Assembly: GCA_934772045.1 (NCBI GenBank)
Contig: CAKVMH010000004.1
Location: forward strand, 1 to 64,000
Reading direction: 5' to 3'
DNA length: 64,000 nt
Origin: an uncultured Clostridia bacterium
GTDB lineage: Bacteria; Bacillota; Clostridia; Christensenellales; UBA1242
Shown here: positions 35,560-43,400 of the stretch, in pieces
How positions within the stretch are numbered: position 1 is the stretch's first letter
Layout: every line of letters begins with the position of its first letter
Position numbers and translations under genes: made by a program
The notes under the pieces: generated by a model
What the model was told of the DNA's origin: nothing
The model's input: only the letters and a program-made list of their open reading frames with translations
Database searches by the model: none

Positions 35560-35594
35560 TAAAAAATCACCCGCGTTCTGCTGGTGATTTTTTA
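35560..35594 (+). terminator. Terminator after the GT80-like gene
   Basis: AAAAATCACC / GGTGATTTTTT hairpin with T tract. Confidence 0.75.
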
Positions 35595-35609
35595 TTCAAT
35601 TAACAAACA

Positions 35610-35682
35610 ACTACTGTATTTGACTGGTTGGAGTTATTCTAAATATAGTCCCACGCTGTTCATGGTGGGCGGCGTCAAAACG
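35610..35682 (-). repeat. Duplicated 3' end of walJ
   Basis: A second copy of the walJ tail lies 199 bases beyond the real one, still in the sense direction. Read on the minus strand it keeps the frame HHEQRGTIFRITPTSQ and an own TAG stop. Differences are scattered (for example GAGTTATT for GAGTAATT), so it is not a recent exact copy. Confidence 0.75.
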
Positions 35683-35730
35683 CTCACATTTGGTTAATTG
35701 CTAGTAAACAACGCAATTTACGCTTTATGT

Positions 35731-35778
35731 TCGGTTTTTCCTTAACCCCAACAAACAAAAATGTTTGATTGGGGACCC
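35731..35778. repeat. Hairpin element, copy 2
   Basis: GGTTTTTCCTTA followed by a CCCCAACAAAC / GTTTGATTGGGG hairpin and GACCCC; the same layout as at position 1-48. It sits between the two copies of the walJ tail. Confidence 0.5.
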
Positions 35779-35809
35779 CAGTCGACATCACCCGTCTTAC
35801 TCCAATAAC

Positions 35810-36613
35810 TTATTGTTTTTGGCTAGTTGGAGTAATTCTAAATATGGTTCCACGCTGTTCATGGTGGGCGATGTCGAGACGGACATCGCGGTTTGGAACA
35901 ATGTTTTTACTTTCCAAATAACTGGCAATTGTGTTGACTGCCAAATTGACAGTATTGCTATGTTCACTTATGTGGCTAAGCACAACTAACCTTGTGCCTG
36001 TTGCCACTAGTTTTTCAATCGCTTTGGCACATTTTATGTTGCTTAAATGCCCATGCCCACCGCTTATGCGTCGTTTCAAAAATGGTGGATAGCCAGGGTA
36101 GGATATAAGCATTTCAGGGTCGTAATTTGCTTCTAAATACACAAGCGCACTGGACTTAACAATCTCGAAAGTCTCATTTGAAAATTCACCTAAGTCAGTG
36201 CAAACTGAAACAACAGCGTCTTCTTCATTGACACGATAACCAACGCAGAATTTACTGTCGTGTGGTAAAGGGAAAGGTTGGATATGTAGGTCTAAAATAT
36301 CAAAATCGGTGTCAAAGAAAATGAAATTATTTAAATCAACATGGATTTGATTTGGAAGAATTTCCTTTATTTGCGCGTGCGCGTATATTTTTGTATTGTA
36401 TGCGCGCGCGAACTTTTCAACGCCTTTAATATGGTCGCTATGTTCATGAGTTATTAAAATTGCGTCAATACTCTCTGGTGCGACACCAAGGCTTGTAAGT
36501 GCGTTAACAGTGTATGAAAAAGGTTTGCCGTTGTCGATTAAGATTTTGGCATTTTTGCTTTCAATATATGTACAGTTTCCACTGCTTCCGCTTGCTAAAT
36601 TACATATGCGCAT
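35810..36613 (-). CDS. walJ: Metallo-beta-lactamase-fold hydrolase, WalJ/YycJ type
   Basis: A 267-residue cytoplasmic MBL-fold phosphodiesterase/nuclease. It begins MRICNLASGSSGNCTYI, typical of YycJ/WalJ, and has the metal motif THEHSDH at 55-61, later CTDLGEF and GGHGHLSN. WalJ is usually encoded with the WalKR system; here it stands alone. Its last 20 codons are repeated downstream. The promoter predicts a leaderless message, and no ribosome-binding site is present. Confidence 0.88.
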   Translation of the reverse strand: MRICNLASGSSGNCTYIESKNAKILIDNGKPFSYTVNALTSLGVAPESIDAILITHEHSDHIKGVEKFARAYNTKIYAHAQIKEILPNQIHVDLNNFIFFDTDFDILDLHIQPFPLPHDSKFCVGYRVNEEDAVVSVCTDLGEFSNETFEIVKSSALVYLEANYDPEMLISYPGYPPFLKRRISGGHGHLSNIKCAKAIEKLVATGTRLVVLSHISEHSNTVNLAVNTIASYLESKNIVPNRDVRLDIAHHEQRGTIFRITPTSQKQ

Positions 36614-36648
36614 ACGCGCATTTTAGCAGAATATAAAATTTTTTGCAA
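36614..36648 (-). promoter_or_regulatory. Promoter giving a predicted leaderless walJ mRNA
   Basis: On the minus strand TTGCAA (36643-36648), 17 nt, TAAAAT (36620-36625), then 6 nt (GCGCGT) to the ATG. Confidence 0.6.
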
Positions 36649-36679
36649 CAAGTTGTTGGGGTGACTTAATATTTTCCTA

Positions 36680-36707
36680 TTGACAAATTAAGGTAAAGTG
36701 TTATAAT
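36680..36707 (+). promoter_or_regulatory. Promoter of the 36734 gene
   Basis: TTGACA, 16 nt, TATAAT. Confidence 0.75.
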
Positions 36708-36733
36708 GAAATAAATTTATATGGAAGGTTCGT

Positions 36734-37129
36734 ATGGGGATAAACACAAATTCACACATTGACGATAGATACTTAAAGCCTTTAAAAAAATTAGAAAAAG
36801 TTAAAACATTGTTAATTGAAACAAACAATAAGAACGAAATTCAAGCAATGATTGACTCGTTAAAGGGTCTTTCAGGTCTAATTCCAAAAGAAAAATACAA
36901 TACATTGACGCAAATGATTGTTATTTTGCAAGATATGGAAAAGCAACAAAAGGACAAATGGTTTAAGTTGGACGGGGAGCTTTCTTTTGAAAATAGATTT
37001 TTTAGGCGAAGCGAATTAAAAAATAAATTAAAAAAACTTTCAAAATTGATTGTCGAATTAGGTAACGGCGTCGAAATGATGTACGACTTAAAAAGTCAAG
37101 AAAGTGAGTGTGCTGTGAAGTTATTTTAG
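36734..37129 (+). CDS. Hypothetical helical protein A
   Basis: A 131-residue Lys-rich, all-helical cytoplasmic protein of unknown function. A possible coiled coil spans residues 12-80 (LKPLKKLEKVKTLLIETNNK and following), then RFFRRSELKNKLKKL. No signal peptide or membrane segment. It starts behind GGAAGG with its own consensus promoter and is the first of three similar-sized helical proteins in a row. Confidence 0.7.
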   Translation: MGINTNSHIDDRYLKPLKKLEKVKTLLIETNNKNEIQAMIDSLKGLSGLIPKEKYNTLTQMIVILQDMEKQQKDKWFKLDGELSFENRFFRRSELKNKLKKLSKLIVELGNGVEMMYDLKSQESECAVKLF

Positions 37130-37159
37130 TTACAATTAATAAATGCTAAGGAGGTAAAT

Positions 37160-37612
37160 ATGGATTTTTATGCTTATATTGATTACATGATTGTAAGAGA
37201 AGATGTGGATGAAAAAGTTAGGGATTTTTATAATATTTTTAGGTATGTGGCAAATTATTTAAGCGAAATTTTTAGTTCAAATGATGAAACTTCTAGCGCA
37301 GATAATGAACTTTTATCCTTAAGAGTGTATGAAAACCTTATGTATATCGCAAAATCCGATTCTATTGCTGAAATTAAGGAATACATATTAACATTGAAAC
37401 TTTTGTTAGGGCAAATTAAAGATATACATAATCTAAAAGAACAAAATTTGGATATGCAAATTTGTGAGGCGAAGAATTTATTCGTTAAACTTTCATTGAT
37501 AATTAAACTTAAAAAAGAAAAGAAGTTTGGTAAACATTTAGACGAATTAGAAAAATTATGTCAAGACATGAATATGTTTGTTGACCCATATTTAAATGCG
37601 TCAAAAGTTTAA
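37160..37612 (+). CDS. Hypothetical helical protein B
   Basis: A 150-residue helical protein, acidic in the first half and basic in the second (LSLIIKLKKEKKFGKHLDEL). No motif recognised. It follows protein A by 30 bases behind AAGGAGG, so the two are probably one transcript. The AT-rich gap after it contains the promoter of protein C. Confidence 0.7.
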   Translation: MDFYAYIDYMIVREDVDEKVRDFYNIFRYVANYLSEIFSSNDETSSADNELLSLRVYENLMYIAKSDSIAEIKEYILTLKLLLGQIKDIHNLKEQNLDMQICEAKNLFVKLSLIIKLKKEKKFGKHLDELEKLCQDMNMFVDPYLNASKV

Positions 37613-37677
37613 ATTTCGCATTTTAAATAAAAAACGTAATTAATTCAAAATTCGTGCCAACTTAAGTTATAAAATTA

Positions 37678-37705
37678 TTGACAATTTATCAATAAATGAT
37701 ATAAT
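37678..37705 (+). promoter_or_regulatory. Promoter of the 37728 gene
   Basis: TTGACA, 16 nt, TATAAT, 22 nt before the ATG with a GGAGA site between. Confidence 0.75.
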
Positions 37706-37727
37706 ACTTAAATTAATTGGAGAATTT

Positions 37728-38174
37728 ATGGCAAAGACAAAAAATAATGACAAGAATAGTGAATATGGATTGCAAAATACAATTGATGAAATTGCTGAAA
37801 AAACATCTTTAATAATTGAATATTATCAAAATGTGGATAGAAGGACATCGTTGGGTAGGCAAGTTAAGGTTTTGGAAACAAACCTTCAAGCATTGCAAGA
37901 ATCATGCACAGCAGATGCAAGTATAATGTGTAGTTTACAATTTGATAAAAGTTTAAAAGATATCAAATTAAACATTCAAAAAGAGGTTGATGAAATGGCT
38001 GAAACAATTAAAAATAACAGCCCAACAATCTTTTCTAAAATGTCAATGAACAGGGCATTGAAAGATAAAAAGAATTTACTTGCTTTGGCTAAAAAGATAA
38101 TTGAAGACAATGCAAAGTTTCGTGAGCTTTTAATTGCATGCGGTGCCGTTGCGGTACGTGGTAACAAAGATTAA
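37728..38174 (+). CDS. Hypothetical helical protein C
   Basis: A 148-residue helical protein. Heptad-like stretches occur around LGRQVKVLETNLQALQES and KSLKDIKLNIQKEVDEMAE, suggesting coiled coil. The C-terminal segment FRELLIACGAVAVRGNKD is less polar. Unknown family. It has its own promoter and terminator but shares size, fold class and position with proteins A and B, so they may act together. Confidence 0.7.
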   Translation: MAKTKNNDKNSEYGLQNTIDEIAEKTSLIIEYYQNVDRRTSLGRQVKVLETNLQALQESCTADASIMCSLQFDKSLKDIKLNIQKEVDEMAETIKNNSPTIFSKMSMNRALKDKKNLLALAKKIIEDNAKFRELLIACGAVAVRGNKD

Positions 38175-38195
38175 ACATAGATATAATTAAGCAAT

Positions 38196-38219
38196 CGTCC
38201 ACCTAGAAGGTGGATTTTT
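38196..38219 (+). terminator. Terminator after protein C
   Basis: TCCACC / GGTGGA stem with a TAGAA loop and TTTTT. Confidence 0.75.
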
Positions 38220-38304
38220 GCTATGGTTTATTTAGTGTGCGCAAAAAGTCGTTGAACAAAAATTTTAAATGCAAAATACATCTTTATTGTTTGTTGTGTT
38301 TCCT

Positions 38305-38333
38305 TTGACATTTTAATTATAATATTTTAAAAT
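38305..38333 (+). promoter_or_regulatory. hflX promoter
   Basis: TTGACA, 17 nt, TAAAAT, about 230 bases before the hflX start, leaving a long untranslated leader. Confidence 0.75.
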
Positions 38334-38357
38334 AAACAAAATAAAGGCAGGTGAAAC

Positions 38358-38375
38358 ATGAGCATAAAACTTTAA
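38358..38375 (+). CDS. Putative leader peptide MSIKL upstream of hflX
   Basis: A five-codon open frame (ATG AGC ATA AAA CTT TAA) with a good AGGTG ribosome-binding site, about 20 nt after the expected transcription start. It is followed within eight bases by a terminator-like hairpin. Short upstream frames of this kind control antibiotic-responsive genes by ribosome stalling, including an hflX-type gene in Listeria. Inferred, not shown. Confidence 0.45.
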   Translation: MSIKL

Positions 38376-38382
38376 ACTCAGG

Positions 38383-38411
38383 TTAAAATTTTAGGCAGAT
38401 TTTAATTTTTT
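38383..38411 (+). terminator. Possible attenuator hairpin in the hflX leader
   Basis: TTAAAAT / ATTTTAA stem with a nine-base loop followed by six T, just after the leader frame. The stem is AT-only and weak. A competing TTTAAACTCAGG segment overlaps the leader frame. A second T run occurs at 38501-38507. Confidence 0.4.
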
Positions 38412-38563
38412 AATGGTTAAAAATATAACACATTTTTGATTGTGCAATTTTTGCAACGCGTCAAGGCGAGTTTTGTTTTTAAAGCAAATTAAACACAACC
38501 TTTTTTTGAGTATAACGGTGGCGGAAAGCCAAATTGCCTAAATTTATGTTTAAAGGAGAGTTT

Positions 38564-39643
38564 ATGTTTGATAACACAATAAAGAAAATTAAAAAGGCAT
38601 ATTTAGTTTGTGCATATGCCGATATGTTAGACGCGGAACACCGTGCAAAAGAATTGGAACTTTTAACCAAAAGCGCACTATACGAGATTGTTAAGTGCAA
38701 CATTTTCCAACCAAAAGAGTTGAATGCGCGCACATATTTTGGCAGTGGCAAGGCTGAAGAAATACGCGACGAGTTGGCAAGTTTAGGTGCAGATATTGTC
38801 ATTTTGGATTGCCCACTTACAGGTTCACAGTTACGCAATTTAGGCGAAATTTTTGACGTTGAAACAATCGACCGCACTATGCTCATTTTGGACATTTTTG
38901 CAGGGCGTGCGAAATCAAGTGAAGGTAAATTGCAAGTTGAACTTGCACAACTTAAATATAGTTTGCCAAGGCTCAGTTGCTTGGAACTTAATGCAGAGCG
39001 TCAAATGGGCAAAGGCGCGGGCGAAAAATTGAAAGATTTAAGCAAACGCAAAATTCAAGAAGATATCGCAAGGCTTGAAAAGGAAATAAAGGACATTCAA
39101 AAGAACCGCCAAACACAGCGTAAACAACGCCTTTCACGCATGAGAAGTGTGGCACTTGTTGGATACACAAATGCTGGTAAATCTACACTGATGAACGCAA
39201 TTGCAAAGGCCGGCACATACGCAGATGATAGGCTTTTTGCAACCCTTGATGTACTCACCAAAAAAGTGTGGGACGCAGGTGTTGAGTATGTTTTAATTGA
39301 TACTGTAGGTTTTGTAAGCAACCTTCCACATGAATTAATGTACGCCTTTTCAGCGACACTGGAAGAAACAATGGACGCTAACGTCTTGTTGCTTGTTGTG
39401 GATGCAAGCGACCCACATAAATACGACCAAATTTCAGTTGTGGAACGTGAATTTAACCGCCTAGGGGTCGACCCAAACCGCATTATTTTAGTTTATAATA
39501 AGGCTGATAAACTTAACAACGCTGAAATACAGCAACTTAAATCCTATCCATACGACACATGTTACATCGGCGCAAAAACTGGCAAAAACATTGTTCAGTT
39601 AAAGCAAATGATTATTGAAAAGTTGCAATCTTTCAGTTTTTAA
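38564..39643 (+). CDS. hflX: GTPase HflX
   Basis: A 359-residue ribosome-splitting GTPase. The N-terminal HflX domain (LNARTYFGSGKAEEIRDEL, later TIDRTMLILDIFAGRAKSSE) is followed by a coiled linker and the G domain with Walker A GYTNAGKST near 200, DTVGF and NKAD. The linker motif that usually reads GTRGPGE is shortened to QMGKGAGEK. The start behind AAAGGAG is chosen; ten more codons are open upstream. HflX rescues stalled or heat-damaged ribosomes and can give resistance to ribosome-targeting antibiotics. Confidence 0.93.
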   Translation: MFDNTIKKIKKAYLVCAYADMLDAEHRAKELELLTKSALYEIVKCNIFQPKELNARTYFGSGKAEEIRDELASLGADIVILDCPLTGSQLRNLGEIFDVETIDRTMLILDIFAGRAKSSEGKLQVELAQLKYSLPRLSCLELNAERQMGKGAGEKLKDLSKRKIQEDIARLEKEIKDIQKNRQTQRKQRLSRMRSVALVGYTNAGKSTLMNAIAKAGTYADDRLFATLDVLTKKVWDAGVEYVLIDTVGFVSNLPHELMYAFSATLEETMDANVLLLVVDASDPHKYDQISVVEREFNRLGVDPNRIILVYNKADKLNNAEIQQLKSYPYDTCYIGAKTGKNIVQLKQMIIEKLQSFSF

Positions 39644-39691
39644 ATTAAAATTGTAAAAGAGGAATAAATAATTTAAAACATTAATATATTA

Positions 39692-39729
39692 AAAGTTTAC
39701 GGAAATTTGTTTTTTCCGTAACTTTTTAT
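39692..39729 (+). terminator. Terminator after hflX
   Basis: AGTTTACGGAAA / TTTCCGTAACT stem followed by TTTTT. Confidence 0.75.
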
Positions 39730-39823
39730 TGTGCGACTGCGTACTATGTAGTATACAAAGGAAATTAAGGCACTTAAGAAACACTTTGTAAATACATAAC
39801 AATTAAACACAATAGGAGGAACT

Positions 39824-40030
39824 ATGTTCAACAAATTCTTTGGTGGCAACGATTGCGGTTGCAATGAAGGCATGAACACTGGGTGTGGCGATTGCGCTTG
39901 GATCATTATCCTTATTTTACTCATCTGCAATTGCGGTTGCAAAATTGACCCATGCTTGCTTATAATCATTTTGTTGTTGCTCTGTGGCTGTGGTTGCGGT
40001 GGCAAGAACACAGGCTGTGGTGGTTGCTAG
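39824..40030 (+). CDS. Cys/Gly-rich hydrophobic microprotein
   Basis: A 68-residue protein in which Cys- and Gly-rich blocks (DCGCNEG, TGCGDCAW, CNCGCKIDPC, CGCGCGGKNTGCGGC) alternate with two short aliphatic segments (IIILILLI and LLIIILLLL). There are 14 cysteines. It starts behind a perfect AGGAGG site. A TTGTGC-17-TATACA promoter overlaps a TACTA/TAGTA palindrome near 39740-39755. I know similar anonymous proteins in Clostridia but no function; metal binding, or a spore or envelope role like that of YjcZ-type microproteins, is speculation. A long inverted repeat begins in its stop codon. Confidence 0.75.
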   Translation: MFNKFFGGNDCGCNEGMNTGCGDCAWIIILILLICNCGCKIDPCLLIIILLLLCGCGCGGKNTGCGGC

Positions 40031-40100
40031 GAATTGCCACGCCTAAAACTAAAATTTGCCAAGGCATTGGCAAATGTAAACCCTTAGGCGGGCAATTCCT
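40029..40100 (+). other. Large stem-loop starting in the stop codon
   Basis: Outer arms AGGAATTGCC-A-CGCCTAA (40029-40046) and TTAGGCG-GGCAATTCCT (40084-40100) pair over 17 bp with one bulged A; an inner TTTGCCAA/TTGGCAAA hairpin sits in the loop. It could be a structured RNA or cruciform. Confidence 0.7.
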
Positions 40101-40201
40101 GCTAACAAGGGACACCACTTAACGTGTTTTCCCTTGTTTATCCTTTCCGAATTAAATAGGATACGGTTGAAAATGCCACGCCTAAAACTAAAATTTGCCA
40201 A
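40035..40201 (+). repeat. 28-base direct repeat flanking a hairpin
   Basis: A 28-base segment beginning TGCCACGCCTAAAACTAAAA occurs at 40035-40062 and, identical, at 40174-40201, 139 bases apart. In the first copy it forms the left arm of the large stem-loop; in the second it runs into a CCAAAC/GTTTGG hairpin instead. Between them is an AACAAGGGA/TCCCTTGTT hairpin (40104-40138). Confidence 0.75.
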
Positions 40202-40255
40202 ACAAAAGTTTGGTGAAGCACAAAAGAAAAATTAAAATAACAGTGGTTTAATGTG

Positions 40256-40281
40256 AAAGGGGCGAAGTAACGCCCCTTTTT
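40256..40281 (+). terminator. Terminator before the rpoB promoter
   Basis: AAAGGGGCG / CGCCCCTTTTT hairpin with AAGTAA loop. Confidence 0.85.
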
Positions 40282-40376
40282 ATAGTTGTAGGCTAAAAAG
40301 TAGTAAATTGATGTTTAAAATTAAGGATTTGGGCAAAAATTTCTTAAAATTTTGTTAAATTTCGATATAAAATCTA

Positions 40377-40405
40377 TTGACATAACTTGTACATTGTGTT
40401 AAAAT
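40377..40405 (+). promoter_or_regulatory. rpoB promoter
   Basis: TTGACA, 17 nt, TAAAAT. The roughly 90-nt leader contains two hairpins, TAAGG/CCTTA (40429-40442) and TTTATAC/GTATAAA (40446-40463). Ribosomal protein genes, which usually precede rpoB, are not adjacent. Confidence 0.75.
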
Positions 40406-40499
40406 CGGTCAGTATGAATAATGCTCGCTAAGGGTTACCTTAAAGTTTATACTAAAGTATAAATATGGCGGGTTTTACAACTGAATAAGGAGTTAATGG

Positions 40500-43400
40500 A
40501 TGAATTCAAACACACTGAACATCAAAAAACTAAAACAAGGCAAGGCTGAACGCATGAGTTTTGCCAAAAAAGAAATCCCTTATGTTATGCCAGATTTGCT
40601 TAGCATTGCAAAAGAGAGTTACGAAAATTTCTTAAATGAGGGCATTGGTGAAGTGTTGAACGAATACAACCCTATCATAGACTACTCGAACAAAGCCGAG
40701 TTGTCTTTTTTAGGTTATTCTATCGACCGCACACCAAAGTATTCATGGAACGAATGTAAAACTAAACAAATGAGCTACACAGTTCCACTTAAAGTCAATG
40801 TCCGTTTGCTTGTTAAGGAAACTGGTCAAATTATGGACCAAGAAGTGTTCATGGGCGACATTCCTTTCATGAGCAAAGACGCTGGCTTCATCTGTAACGG
40901 TGTTGAAAGGGTTGTTTTGAACCAGTTAGTTAAGTCACCTGGTGTTATTTTTGGTGGTGAAGTTAACAAGTACGGCCGTATGGATTACAATGGCGCAATC
41001 CAACCAAGTTACGGTATGTGGGTTCAAACTGAACAAGTTACTGGCGACATGCTCCGCGTCATTGTTGAGCGTAAGTTTAAAATGAGCGCAGGCGTTTTGC
41101 TTAAATGTTTCGGTTACACAAATGAAGAATTGCTTAACATTTTTGATAATCATCCATACATTGTAAACACACTTGAAAAAGAACCACAAATCACACAAGA
41201 AGATGCACTTATCGAATTTGGCAGGCGCACTCGTCCGGGTGAAATTCCAAACCCAGACAACACTTTAAGTTATATCAACGACCGTTTCTTCAATCAACAA
41301 CATTACAACCTTGAAAAAGTTGGTCGTTTTAAAGTTAACAAAAAATTGTCACTTGCAAACCGTATCACTGACCAAATTTCAGCAAGCGAAGTTAAACTTG
41401 GCAAAAAAGTTTTTGTTGGTGCTGGTGAATATATCGACCACGACACCGCAGTTGCAATCCAAAACGCAGGTATCAACTCAGTTGATGTTATGGTTGAAGA
41501 TAAAAAAGTGCGCGTTGTTGGTAATGCTCGTGTTGATCTTAAAGCATATGCAAAACTTGACCCAGCTGAATTTGGCATAACTGAACTTGTTTACCTTCCA
41601 TTGTTGCAAGAACTTATGAAAGCAAACAAGGGTGATGAAGAAGGTTTGAAGCAAGCAATCAAAGCAAACGCACACAAACTTGAAGATTATCAAGTTACAT
41701 TAGACGATATGATTGCAACAATCAGTTACCACTTGAATCTTATCGACGGTTTGGGCGAAACTGACGAAATTGATAACTTGTCAATGCGTCGTGTTGCTAC
41801 ATGTGGCGAATTGCTTAGGGACGAATTCCGTCGCGGTATGACAAAACTTCAAGCACAAGTGCGTGAAAGTTTGCAAAGCCGTGATTTAACAGACATCACA
41901 CCAAGCCAAATTGTAAATGCTCGTCACATCAACAAAGTGTTTAAAGAATTTATGGCAACCAGCCAACTTTCAGCTTTGATGGACCAAATCAACCCAGCTG
42001 CAAGTTTAAGGCATAAACGTCGTTTGAGCTCATTCGGCCCAGGCGGTGTTAAGAAAGAACGTGCAACAGTTGAAGTGCGTGATATTAACCCAAGCCATTA
42101 CGGTCGTATCTGTTTGGTTGAAACACCAGAAGGTCAACCTATCGGTTTGATGACATCTATCGCTGCTTATGCGCGCGTTAATAAATATGGGTTTATTGAA
42201 ACTCCATTTAGGAAAATTGACCCTAAAACTAAAAAAATTACTGACGAAATCGTGTTCTTAATGGCGGACGAAGAAAGGGGACACTACATTGCACAAGCAA
42301 CAGCAGATTTAAATGAAGATAAAACACTTAAAGAAGGCATGATTGCTTGCCGTTATAATGGTCAAGCTGAACGCGTTAACAGCCAAATGGTTGACTTAAT
42401 CGAACTCAGCCCAAAACAATGTTTGTCAATTGGTGCAAGCCTTATTCCTTTCTTTGAACACAGCGCAGGTAACCGTGCGTTGATGGGTTGTAACATGCAA
42501 TGTCAGGCAGTTCCACTTATTAAAACTGACAGCCCAATAGTTGGTACTGGTGTGGAACATAAAATTGCAGTTGACTCTGGTGCACTTATTCTTGCTGAAC
42601 AAGACGGTGTTTGCAAATATGTTTCTGCTGACTATATCACAATGGAATACGCAGACGGTAGCATTGTAAACCACAATCTCCGCAAATTTGAGCGTACAAA
42701 CGAAAAAGCATGCTTCAACCAAAAACCTATCGTTAAGAAAGGTGAAAAGGTTAAAGCTGGTGATGTGCTTGCTGATGGCGCTTCAACAGATAAAGGTGAA
42801 GTGGCACTTGGTAAAAACATGACTGTTGCATTCATGAACTGGGAAGGGTATAACTTCGAAGACGCTATTTTGATTAACCAACGCGTAGTTCGTGAAGACG
42901 CTTATACATCTATTAGTATTCAACAAGTTAAAACAGAGGCCCGCACAACAAAACTTGGCGATGAAGAAATCACACGCGACATCGCAGGTGTTGGCGAAGA
43001 CGCTTTGAAGAACTTGGACGAAAATGGTATCGTGCGCGTGGGCACAGAAGTGCGCGTGGGCGACATATTGGTTGGTAAAGTTACACCTAAGGGTGAAACT
43101 GACTTGACCCCTGAAGAAAGGCTTTTAAAAGCAATCTTCGGTGAAAAAACAAAAGAAGTTAAAAACACATCTCTCAAAGTTAAACATGGTGAAGAAGGTG
43201 TGGTTGTTGGCATTGAAATTTTGTCACGCAAAAACAAGGACGAACTTGACGCTGGCGTTAATATGTGCGTAAAAGTTTACATCGCACAAAAACGTGTGCT
43301 TCAAGTGGGCGATAAACTTGCTGGTCGTTATGGTAACAAAGGTGTTGTATCAGTTGTTTTACCTGAATGCGATATGCCTTATATGCCAAACGGCGAAACA

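Noticed and set aside
36614..36648. Unusual GCGCGC-rich tract near walJ as an origin or methylation site cluster
   Set aside because: It is too short, and the bases are explained by the start region of walJ and its promoter spacer.
38479..38895. Minus-strand frame opposite the start of hflX
   Set aside because: Shadow of hflX codon usage; no ribosome-binding site and no recognisable domain.
40406..40499. Ribosomal-protein-type leader or riboswitch before rpoB
   Set aside because: Only two short hairpins are visible; no known riboswitch core or T-box sequence is present.
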